From: an uncultured Woeseia sp.
GTDB taxonomy: Bacteria; Pseudomonadota; Gammaproteobacteria; Steroidobacterales; Woeseiaceae
Assembly: GCA_913031125.1 (NCBI GenBank)
Contig: CAJWFK010000026.1
Location: 1 to 34,705, forward strand
Reading direction: 5' to 3'
Length of the DNA: 34,705 bases
A model generated the notes under the pieces. The model was not told the DNA's origin. It made no database searches and saw only the letters and a list, made by a program, of their open reading frames with translations. The translations under genes were made by a program, and so were the position numbers. Below are positions 8,415 through 16,072 of this stretch, one piece after another; position 1 is the first letter of the stretch; every line of letters starts with the position of its first letter.

Positions 8415-8473
8415 GGCTTAATAAATAACAAATTTTTTAGAACCATATTAGACGACTACACTTCTTATTATGA

Positions 8474-9559
8474 TCATTTCCTAGTAGCCAGATAATCACG
8501 CCCTTTAGTCATCAGTTCTACAAAACCGTCTTCGTTTCCCGTCGCCACAAATTCGCGAAGGCGCTCCACAGATTCACACAACGCATCCAGTGGGTGTAAT
8601 CCAAAATCGTTAAGATTCTGAATTTCGAAGTACATATGTGGATTATCCTTTGCAACCGCTCCTGATACTAACAGCTGAGCATCAAATGTTGTTGATGAAA
8701 TCTTAGCGAGTTTTGGTGCGGCTTCACCACTCTCCGCCAGTGCCGTAAAAAAGGCTATATTTAAAGCATGAGATAACCCTAGAACATATGAAATGAGCCT
8801 ATCGTGATCGTCAAGACTCATATCTAACTCTTCTACCATTGTTGCCGAAAATAATTCCTTAGCCTCAGCAGTAGCATCAGGACACCCAGCATCCACAAAA
8901 ATCATGTGTCGCCCTGATAGTAAATCTGTATCAGGTCCGTACATCGGATGCAATGATGTAACCTTACAACCAGCATTACGCAAAGCAATCAGTCCTGTCT
9001 TTAACGGAGATTTTAGCGAACCAATGTCAAAAATCAGCCCTGTCGGCTTCGACTGGGCGAGATCTGAAAGAATTTCGCCAGAAATGACCATGGGTGTTGC
9101 TACAACAATTACATCATAGTCTATACCGGCTTGACGCCAATCTTTGCAGTGTCCAGGCCCCACACTGACCTCAGGGTCTGCGATTACAGTAAGAAACCCC
9201 TGCGACCCAAAATAATTAGCGAACCAACCACCCATGTTCCCAGCACCGCCAATAATCAGTGCTCGCCGTCCATCCCCAGCAGCCTCAGCGGCGACACGAC
9301 TTTGTTCTTGGTGCGCTAAAGATGCCCGAATCAAGCTGGTAAGAATTTCTTCAGCAATATTGGGATCTACACCAAGCGTTTTAGCATGTCCTCGCGCCAT
9401 ATCAAGGACGTCTTTTTCTCGCTCATAATCACGAGTTGCACGACCAGTACTTTGTTTTTCCTTGCCGATTTCGCCAACCACCTTTTGCCTGCTAGCAATT
9501 AACTCAACTAGCTTTCGGTCAATTGACGTTAATTCATTACGTAGTTCTTCTAATGCCAC
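8474..9559 (-). CDS. tyrA: Bifunctional chorismate mutase / prephenate dehydrogenase (T-protein)
   Basis: The enzyme converts chorismate to prephenate and then to 4-hydroxyphenylpyruvate on the tyrosine pathway. Residues 1-85 are an AroQ-type chorismate mutase (LRNELTSIDRKLVELIASRQ, with basic residues R24, K37 and K48 region). From about residue 100 follows a Rossmann NAD-binding motif (IIGGAGNMGGWF), then the LHPMYGPD motif and the helical prephenate dehydrogenase C-terminus. The 361-aa length is close to E. coli TyrA (373). The start is GTG at 9559, with no ATG in frame upstream. This AroQ-TyrA fusion is the enteric-type arrangement, although the flanking synteny is Pseudomonas-like. Confidence 0.92.
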   Translation of the reverse strand: MALEELRNELTSIDRKLVELIASRQKVVGEIGKEKQSTGRATRDYEREKDVLDMARGHAKTLGVDPNIAEEILTSLIRASLAHQEQSRVAAEAAGDGRRALIIGGAGNMGGWFANYFGSQGFLTVIADPEVSVGPGHCKDWRQAGIDYDVIVVATPMVISGEILSDLAQSKPTGLIFDIGSLKSPLKTGLIALRNAGCKVTSLHPMYGPDTDLLSGRHMIFVDAGCPDATAEAKELFSATMVEELDMSLDDHDRLISYVLGLSHALNIAFFTALAESGEAAPKLAKISSTTFDAQLLVSGAVAKDNPHMYFEIQNLNDFGLHPLDALCESVERLREFVATGNEDGFVELMTKGRDYLATRK

Positions 9560-9711
9560 TTTCGATAATTCATTTAATTTAATGTTAAACGGGTACCTTT
9601 TACCTTAAACCGTTTGAAAACTAAAATAAAAAAATCTTATCCGGCAAACATACGTAGCTTCATTGATCTAATCATGCGAATATTCTGTTAAACAATAATC
9701 CTAATAATTAA

Positions 9712-10836
<1,125 letters not shown>

Positions 10837-11023
10837 TTTTCATTAGTTATGCTTATCTAAATATCGTAACCATCCTCTAACCTATTTGACCAGTTGATTT
10901 AAGCTACTTTATTTATAGCTCATTTGCCTTTGATAGCCGAATTAAGCAGCAATACAATTGGACGTAGTTGATGCAAAGGATGTACTTTTATCATTCTGTA
11001 TCAGTTGAAATCCGGAAACTATT

Positions 11024-11722
11024 TTGATTAACGATGAGAGACCAAATCGTCTCCCCGACTCGCTACCCGCCGACCCAATGCACTGGGCCGACGCGTGGCT
11101 CAAAGAAGCTATATCAACGCGCGTAAGGCGAAATCCGGATGCGATGACTGTCGTTTCAGTCAGCAGTGATGGCCAACCATCAGCCCGCCTTGTACTCTGC
11201 AGAAAGTTTGTCCCTGATCCTGGGTACCTAGTCTTCCATACTAATTATCAATCCAAAAAATGCCTGGATTTTGAGAATAATCCGCGAGCTGCTGCTGTTT
11301 TTCATTGGGATACACTAGGTAGACAAATACGCATCGAGGGTTTAATTGTTAAATCACCCCGGGAAGAGAGTGACTCATACTTCGCAAACCGCGATAAAGG
11401 AAGCCAGTTAGGTGCTTGGGGGAGCGATCAAAGCTATCCTATCCAATCTAAGGACAAATTAATTAGGCAAATTCGTGACCGAGGCATTAGCATGGGCCTA
11501 TCACTCCGTGAAGGAACTACGCAGTTTACCGAAGCCCCGGCATCGACAATTAAACGACCACCACATTGGGGTGGATTGCGACTCTGGGCAAATGCTATAG
11601 AACTCTGGATAGAAGGCCGAGACCGAATTCATGATCGAGGTAGATGGTCGAGAAATATTATGCCGGCATCAGAAACAGAATTTACGGTAACTCCGTGGAG
11701 TGGGACGAGGCTGCAACCCTGA
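11024..11722 (+). CDS. pdxH: Pyridoxamine/pyridoxine 5'-phosphate oxidase
   Basis: PdxH is an FMN enzyme that makes pyridoxal 5'-phosphate from PNP or PMP. The FMN-binding region (SARLVLCRKF, YQSKKCLDFENNPRAAAVFHW) and the C-terminal PLP/FMN motif RPPHWGGLRLWANAIELW followed by GRDRIHDRGRW are diagnostic. The 232-aa length fits. The frame opens with TTG at 11024, preceded by a weak GGAAA; the first ATG in frame is residue 19, just before the conserved LKEA helix, so TTG is preferred. The 3' end lies 23 bp before the likely start of the TolB-like gene. Confidence 0.93.
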   Translation: MINDERPNRLPDSLPADPMHWADAWLKEAISTRVRRNPDAMTVVSVSSDGQPSARLVLCRKFVPDPGYLVFHTNYQSKKCLDFENNPRAAAVFHWDTLGRQIRIEGLIVKSPREESDSYFANRDKGSQLGAWGSDQSYPIQSKDKLIRQIRDRGISMGLSLREGTTQFTEAPASTIKRPPHWGGLRLWANAIELWIEGRDRIHDRGRWSRNIMPASETEFTVTPWSGTRLQP

Positions 11723-11745
11723 TAAATAAGCTGAAAATATCAAAT

Positions 11746-12600
11746 ATGGGGGTGATCTCCCTATTCATTTTTAATGTTAGCCTTACATGTTTCGGGGCAG
11801 AATTCGTAAGAGAGTACCCAAACCTGACTGTGGATGTCTCACAAGTTGACGAAACTCTGCTCATTGACGTCGGCGGTAGGATCTGGACTCTTCCAAACAA
11901 TGGCGGACAAGCCATTCAAATCACGCAAACCACCCATGACCTTAGCCAACCGCGGTTGTCACGGGATGGGACTAAGATTCTTGTAAATGCAAATTCGACT
12001 GAAGGCATGACAACCATGTTTGTCGATTTAGCTACCAATGAGCTTTATCCACTTATCGCCACTGATATGAATACTCAAGACGCTGCATGGCATCCTGATG
12101 GTGAGCGCGTAATCTATGCATCGCGTAATCATGAACACCAGCTCGATATCTGGGAGGTTGACCTGCTCACAGGTCTTACCTGGCGCCTAACTAATAACCC
12201 TGATGATGACAGTTCACCAGTATGGTCGCAAAATGGACGACATCTCGCTTGGATTAGGAAAATGAATGATCGCTATTCTTTGATCTTGCGCCGACACAGT
12301 GAAGCTGACAAAGTCGTTTTAGAATCAGATTTACGTATTTCATCTTTGTCGTGGAGGCCGGATGATAGTTTAATTTCATTCCTTCGACATCATGAAAAGA
12401 AAGCCACACTGGATGCAGTAATTCTATCAGACCCAACTGTAACCAAAACACTCGATCGCGAAGACAAATTTGTCACTGCTCCCGTAAGTTGGATCAATCG
12501 CATGACTATGTTTTATACGGCAAATGGTACTATCAGGTCTCGACATTTTGGGGACAGAAATTCACGACAGATTCATTTCAGAGCTTTAATTGTCGAATAA
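11746..12600 (+). CDS. Small exported TolB-like beta-propeller protein
   Basis: The exact role is unknown. Repeats of the PD40/TolB propeller type are visible: LSQPRLSRDGTKILVNAN, DAAWHPDGERVIYAS, SPVWSQNGRHLAWI and SSLSWRPDDSLISFLRH. The frame is open from 11644, but that would overlap pdxH by 79 bp. I chose ATG 11746 because it gives a signal-like hydrophobic segment (VISLFIFNVSLTCFGA) with likely cleavage after A18, although few basic residues precede it. The resulting protein is 284 aa, much shorter than true TolB (about 430 aa), and it lacks TolB's N-terminal domain. It has no pal or tolA neighbours, so it is a stand-alone periplasmic propeller rather than TolB itself. Confidence 0.78.
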   Translation: MGVISLFIFNVSLTCFGAEFVREYPNLTVDVSQVDETLLIDVGGRIWTLPNNGGQAIQITQTTHDLSQPRLSRDGTKILVNANSTEGMTTMFVDLATNELYPLIATDMNTQDAAWHPDGERVIYASRNHEHQLDIWEVDLLTGLTWRLTNNPDDDSSPVWSQNGRHLAWIRKMNDRYSLILRRHSEADKVVLESDLRISSLSWRPDDSLISFLRHHEKKATLDAVILSDPTVTKTLDREDKFVTAPVSWINRMTMFYTANGTIRSRHFGDRNSRQIHFRALIVE

Positions 12601-12743
12601 TTTGACACTATTTTTAGCTTGAAATATCGAGTTTCTGTATCAAGACACATCACATTTGCTCGATGTCTATAATCCAAAACGACAGCAGAACGATGCACTT
12701 TCTTAAAATTTTAAGATTAATTGCTAAATTATCGGTCTTTATC

Positions 12744-12773
12744 CACCAATATCTCATCAACACTCACCAATAT
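12744..12773 (+). promoter_or_regulatory. Paired direct repeat, candidate activator sites for the sigma-54 promoter
   Basis: CACCAATAT occurs at 12744-12752 and again at 12765-12773, exactly 21 bp apart, which is two helical turns; both copies are followed by one variable base and TC. They lie about 120-145 bp upstream of the predicted sigma-54 start, the usual distance for enhancer-binding protein sites. The rest of 12601-12863 is very A/T-rich and shows no protein gene. Function is inferred from position and phasing. Confidence 0.5.
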
Positions 12774-12863
12774 GTCGAATAATTTTACAAACTGAATTTT
12801 CTTTGCTCAATTTCTACTAAAAAAAGAAAGACAAGTTTTTGTTTTTTATAACTTTTATTTTTT

Positions 12864-12880
12864 TGGCACAAGAATTGCTT
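12864..12880 (+). promoter_or_regulatory. Sigma-54 (RpoN) -24/-12 promoter
   Basis: TGGCACA-AGAA-TTGCT matches the RpoN consensus TGGCACG-N4-TTGCW at every defined base except the seventh. The invariant GG (12865-12866) and GC (12877-12878) are exactly 10 bp apart. Transcription should begin about 12 bases later, near 12890. The upstream 60 bp is extremely A/T-rich, consistent with DNA bending. A terminator lies 170-196 nt downstream with no protein gene between, so the promoter appears to serve a short RNA. Confidence 0.85.
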
Positions 12881-12889
12881 ATTATATCT

Positions 12890-13085
12890 TGCCCAAGCGA
12901 AGTGTAACTGAACTGGGGAACTTAGTATTAATACCGACAGGATTTAGACGCCAGAAAAAACTTATAAAAAGTAGGTTTTAAATCCAATAATAATAATTAA
13001 AGTCTGTATTTGATTCTCTGGGCAACAGTTACCTCTTTAATAAAAAGAAGAGTCATTAGCCCCGTCTTCAAACACGGGGTTTTTT
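12890..13085 (+). ncRNA. Putative sigma-54-dependent small RNA, about 196 nt
   Basis: The interval from the predicted start to the intrinsic terminator contains no ATG in any frame on the plus strand. Visible structure includes GGATTT (12940-12945) pairing with AAATCC (12980-12985), enclosing AAAACTTAT (12957-12965) that pairs with GTAGGTTTT (12971-12979, two G-U pairs) across an A5 loop. TTGCCCA (12889-12895) is complementary to TGGGCAA (13019-13025), and GTAACTG (12904-12910) to CAGTTAC (13026-13032). These last two helices cross, so they are either a pseudoknot or alternative folds. An unpaired AATAATAATAATT at 12986-12998 resembles Hfq/Crc-binding AAYAAYAA motifs. I do not recognise it as Qrr, GlmY, 6S or any other known family. 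CrcZ of Pseudomonas is also RpoN-dependent and carries such motifs, so a CrcZ-like sponge is one possibility. Confidence 0.68.
13060..13085 (+). terminator. Intrinsic terminator of the small RNA
   Basis: CCCCGT (13060-13065) and ACGGGG (13074-13079) form a six-bp GC-rich stem with an 8-nt loop, followed directly by six T. It is the clearest intrinsic terminator in the window. The next gene start is at 13265, so it separates the RNA from btuD. I see no gene in the A/T-rich 13086-13264. Confidence 0.9.
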
Positions 13086-13264
13086 ATTTTCTAGCCAAGG
13101 AAAAAGTCCGCAACCAAATCTACCTCAAGCAAGCGCTTTCATTCACACAAAACTTTTGCCTATATAAAATCATATAAATCTAGACCCACTCATATAGCAA
13201 TTAATTTCTACCAAGTGACAACAATTATTGTATTGATGCCAAAACCGTCTGATACTCTTGATGG

Positions 13265-14047
13265 ATGAGTAAAGCTAATTTTTTAAAAATGCAGTGTGAA
13301 AACTTGTCTATCTCAGTCACTAGCCGCGTGCTATTGAACTCTCTGCAGTTGGAAACTATACCTGGCGAATTCCTCGCAATCCTCGGTCCGAATGGTGTTG
13401 GAAAATCATTAGCTTTGCATACTTTAGCAGGCCTACGACCGACTGAAGTTGGTAAAATAATGCTCAATGATCAACCCCTAAACAGTCTTTCACGCCAAGA
13501 ACTTGCCTTAATTTTAGCGTTGATGCCGCAATACACTGAAGACTTTTTTCCAGCGACAGTATTCGACACAGTAATGATTGGACGCCATCCACATATAGAT
13601 CATCTTCAGTGGGAAACTGTTCATGATCGCAATGTCGGCAAGAAAGCATTGGCTCAAGTGGACTTAATTGGTTTTGAAGAGCGGGATGTACTCACATTAT
13701 CAGGAGGTGAGCGACGACGACTGGCCATAGCTCAAATCCTGACTCAAGAACCGGACATTTATTTGTTGGACGAACCCACAAACCACCTAGATCCTCAGCA
13801 CCAACTTGATGTTCTCAAACTATTTCGCAAAAAAGCATATGACGGAAAAACAATCATTGCCAGCTTGCATGACATCAATATGGCAGCACGATTCTCAGAC
13901 CGATGTCTTCTCATTTTCGGTGATGGACGATGGCAGATTGGTAGCCCAGATAGAGTATTAAAAAGTGATCTACTGTCAGATCTCTATGCTACTAAAATTG
14001 AAACACTGTCTTGGCGAGATAAGCAGATCTTCGTGGCCGTCGGTTAA
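13265..14047 (+). CDS. btuD: ABC transporter ATP-binding protein (BtuD/FecE type)
   Basis: This is the cytoplasmic ATPase of a type II importer. Walker A is GPNGVGKS (residues 41-48), the ABC signature LSGGE is at 145-149, Walker B LLDEP is at 167-171, and the switch histidine is in SLHD. The 260-aa length is normal. The start ATG at 13265 has only a weak ribosome site. No permease gene is adjacent; the only one in the window is btuC 5 kb upstream, with btuB, pduO and btuF further on. A role in B12 import is therefore inferred from those genes; haem or siderophore ATPases look very similar. It ends 4 bp inside the convergent phzF-like gene. Confidence 0.88.
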   Translation: MSKANFLKMQCENLSISVTSRVLLNSLQLETIPGEFLAILGPNGVGKSLALHTLAGLRPTEVGKIMLNDQPLNSLSRQELALILALMPQYTEDFFPATVFDTVMIGRHPHIDHLQWETVHDRNVGKKALAQVDLIGFEERDVLTLSGGERRRLAIAQILTQEPDIYLLDEPTNHLDPQHQLDVLKLFRKKAYDGKTIIASLHDINMAARFSDRCLLIFGDGRWQIGSPDRVLKSDLLSDLYATKIETLSWRDKQIFVAVG

Positions 14048-14835
14048 ATTGAAATTAGCCCAGATAGAAAGAACACCACACGCCCCCCAACCTGAATGCG
14101 GTCGCCTAAGTCGCTGCAACGAATAATGCCACCACGATTTGAAATCTGACGTGCATTTAGTTGTTTTTTACCAAGACGATTTGACCAGTATGGGGTTAGG
14201 ACGCAATGAGCTGATCCTGTCACAGGGTCTTCGTTAATACCAAGTGCCGGAGCAAAGAACCTTGATACAAAATCTATTTCGTCACTGGTGCCCTCAGCGG
14301 TAACAATTAATCCATAATCCAGAACTTTTGATAAAAGTTCGAAATCTGGATTTAGTGCTAAAACCGAACTCTCTTGATCCAATACAACCATAGACATGTC
14401 CCGCGCCATCCACAAATCAACATCGGAAATGCCTAAAACAGCACAGATATCATTTGAATTTTCGACAGGTGTGGGCTTATCGGTCGGGAAATCGAGTAGA
14501 TACATATCATCCTCAATATCGACAGATAACGAACCACTTGCTGACTCGAACCATATCGGCCATGTGCGATGGAGAAGCTTCGAATAAATAACCGCAGCCG
14601 TCGCCAGTGTGGCGTGGCCGCACAATGGCACCTCCACGACTGGTGTAAACCAACGAATGTGCCATTGATTTTGTCCTGTGGGCACAAAAAACGCCGTTTC
14701 AGACAGATTATTTTCTGCCGCAATCTTTTGCATTAACTTGTCGTCAATCCATTTCTCAAGGGGTACTACTGACGCAGGATTCCCCCTGAAAGGTACAGAC
14801 GTAAAAGCAGCAGCTTGGTAGATAGGTAATTCCAT
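14044..14835 (-). CDS. PhzF family isomerase/epimerase-like protein
   Basis: The protein belongs to the PhzF/DapF-fold family, named after the phenazine isomerase, but most chromosomal members have unknown substrates. Visible motifs are FRGNPASVVPL near the N-terminus, NNLSETAFF with the catalytic-type glutamate, IRWFTPVVEVPLCGHATLA, and the C-terminal EDPVTGSAHC. The 263-aa length is usual. It overlaps the hisN-like gene by one base (TAATG), so the two are translationally coupled. No phenazine genes are nearby, so phenazine synthesis is unlikely. Confidence 0.9.
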   Translation of the reverse strand: MELPIYQAAAFTSVPFRGNPASVVPLEKWIDDKLMQKIAAENNLSETAFFVPTGQNQWHIRWFTPVVEVPLCGHATLATAAVIYSKLLHRTWPIWFESASGSLSVDIEDDMYLLDFPTDKPTPVENSNDICAVLGISDVDLWMARDMSMVVLDQESSVLALNPDFELLSKVLDYGLIVTAEGTSDEIDFVSRFFAPALGINEDPVTGSAHCVLTPYWSNRLGKKQLNARQISNRGGIIRCSDLGDRIQVGGRVVFFLSGLISI

Positions 14836-15623
14836 TAAACAGTAATACCCTTAAAGTGCTCTAACAATTTCGCATGCAGCGAAGGGTTTGCAGCAATTAC
14901 AGAACTTGTTTGAAGGCTGGGCAACTTACCATGAAGATCTGTAAAAACCCCCCCCGCTTCAGTTACGATGACTGACAATGCTGCAACATCAAGGATATTT
15001 ACGTCCGACTCTATCACCGCATCAATTTTCCCAGCAGCAAGTAAATGATATTGGTAAAAATCACCATAGCCCCGTATTCGGTCTGACATGGAAACTATTT
15101 CACCCAAACGCGCCCAGCCATCTGATACGGATAGTGATTTGAGGTTGCCGGTAGAGTAGGTCGCCTTACTCAAATCATCAATCTGGCTTACAGCGAGTCT
15201 TTGTCCATTTAGGAAAGCACCTTTACCAAGCTCAGCCCAAATGATCTCATTAAACATAGTGCCGCAGGAAACACCAAGCATCAGTTGGTAATTTCGCATG
15301 AGTGCTATCTGAGTGGAAAAAAAGGGATATTGACGCACAAATGCCTTGGTTCCGTCGATAGGATCCACTAACCAAAGATCAGCTCCAACGCCCTCAGTTT
15401 TGCCGGTCTCTTCCCCATAGAATCCGTCATCAGGGTACTGTTCAAGAATAATCTCACGAATGACCTCTTCGCATTCTATATCTGCCTGGGTTACCGGTGT
15501 CAGATCTTCCTTAATAACCACACTAAAGTTCCCATCGTAATAATGCCGACTGATCTCTGCTGCCCTTTCTGCTGCCTTGATTGCAGACCTTAATTTTGCT
15601 GACAAGTCTGATTTTTCATTCAT
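14835..15623 (-). CDS. hisN: Inositol monophosphatase family phosphatase, probably histidinol-phosphatase
   Basis: This is a magnesium-dependent phosphatase of the FIG/IMPase superfamily. The metal-binding motifs are GEETG, DPIDGTKAFV and ILDVAALSVIVTEAGG. The spacing and the IDGTKAFVRQYPFF sequence resemble the HisN histidinol-phosphatase subgroup, so histidine synthesis is likely but not proven; CysQ or SuhB-like activity is possible. The frame can be extended to a GTG at 15632, but ATG 15623 gives MNEKSDLSAKL and seems better; neither has a good ribosome site. It is divergent from the riboswitch-btuB unit. Confidence 0.85.
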   Translation of the reverse strand: MNEKSDLSAKLRSAIKAAERAAEISRHYYDGNFSVVIKEDLTPVTQADIECEEVIREIILEQYPDDGFYGEETGKTEGVGADLWLVDPIDGTKAFVRQYPFFSTQIALMRNYQLMLGVSCGTMFNEIIWAELGKGAFLNGQRLAVSQIDDLSKATYSTGNLKSLSVSDGWARLGEIVSMSDRIRGYGDFYQYHLLAAGKIDAVIESDVNILDVAALSVIVTEAGGVFTDLHGKLPSLQTSSVIAANPSLHAKLLEHFKGITV

Positions 15624-15689
15624 TACAAACACTGTTAATAACGGAAACGATAACTATGTATGGTCCTTGCAAGTTAAACAAGTAAGTAC

Positions 15690-15718
15690 TTGACACTAAA
15701 CTTAAGCAGATCTATTGT
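15690..15718 (+). promoter_or_regulatory. Sigma-70 promoter of the riboswitch-btuB-pduO unit
   Basis: A perfect -35 TTGACA (15690-15695) and TATTGT (15713-15718) are separated by 17 bp. Transcription would start near 15725, immediately before the cobalamin riboswitch, which supports the assignment. The promoter faces away from hisN, which begins 67 bp upstream. Confidence 0.82.
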
Positions 15719-15725
15719 GTGCCGC

Positions 15726-15960
15726 ACATTAGGTGAACTCAAAAAGGCATTTTTTTGAGTGAACGGGAAGTCGGTGACGCTAACCAAAAGCGGATTCCGA
15801 CACTGCCCCCGCAACGGTAATCGAGTTAAACCGTGACCCCCATCTCGTAGCAGCGGGATGGAGCCACTGCGAGTAGGAGCTTGTTCAGACTCGTGGGAAG
15901 GCGTCTCGGCTCAGGCGGAATAAAACTCCGCCTCCTCGTAAGTCCGGAGACCGGCCTAAT
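15726..15960 (+). ncRNA. Cobalamin (adenosylcobalamin-class) riboswitch
   Basis: The conserved core is unmistakable: GGGAA with CGGTGACGC, then CACTGCCCCCGCAACGGTAA (about 15812-15831), GAGCCACTGCGA, GGGAAGGCG, and the B12 box AGTCCGGAGACCGGCCT at 15941-15957. The large core with peripheral P7-P11 sequence suits the adenosylcobalamin class. Downstream, GGTGGG (15978-15983) can pair with CCCACC (16019-16024), with GGGT and ACCC inside, but no T tract follows. Control is therefore probably not by a classic terminator and more likely by access to the btuB ribosome site. The TTG start of btuB is about 115 nt beyond the box. High cobalamin should lower btuB and pduO expression. Confidence 0.97.
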
Positions 15961-16072
15961 ATCTATTTACATGGTGCGGTGGGCGCCTAAAGGGGGTATG
16001 TAATTCAGAAACCCAATTCCCACCAATTTGCGACAGCCGAAGAACTTAAGTGCATATCTGGAAGGGAATGAA

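Noticed and set aside
11644..11745. Upstream extension of the TolB-like gene into pdxH
   Set aside because: It would put about 34 mostly polar residues before a signal-like segment and overlap the pdxH C-terminus, so the extension is probably fortuitous.
12637..12666. Imperfect inverted repeat GACACATC / CGATGTC considered as an activator site
   Set aside because: Only part of it pairs, and the exact CACCAATAT repeat nearer the promoter is a stronger candidate.
13015..13200. Open TTG-initiated frame running through the small RNA terminator
   Set aside because: It crosses the intrinsic terminator, lacks a ribosome site and an ATG, and its translation has no recognisable feature.
12601..13264. 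Possible tRNA or known housekeeping RNA (6S, 4.5S, tmRNA) in the long gap
   Set aside because: No cloverleaf, CCA end, SRP tetraloop motif or 6S-like long closing stem is visible.
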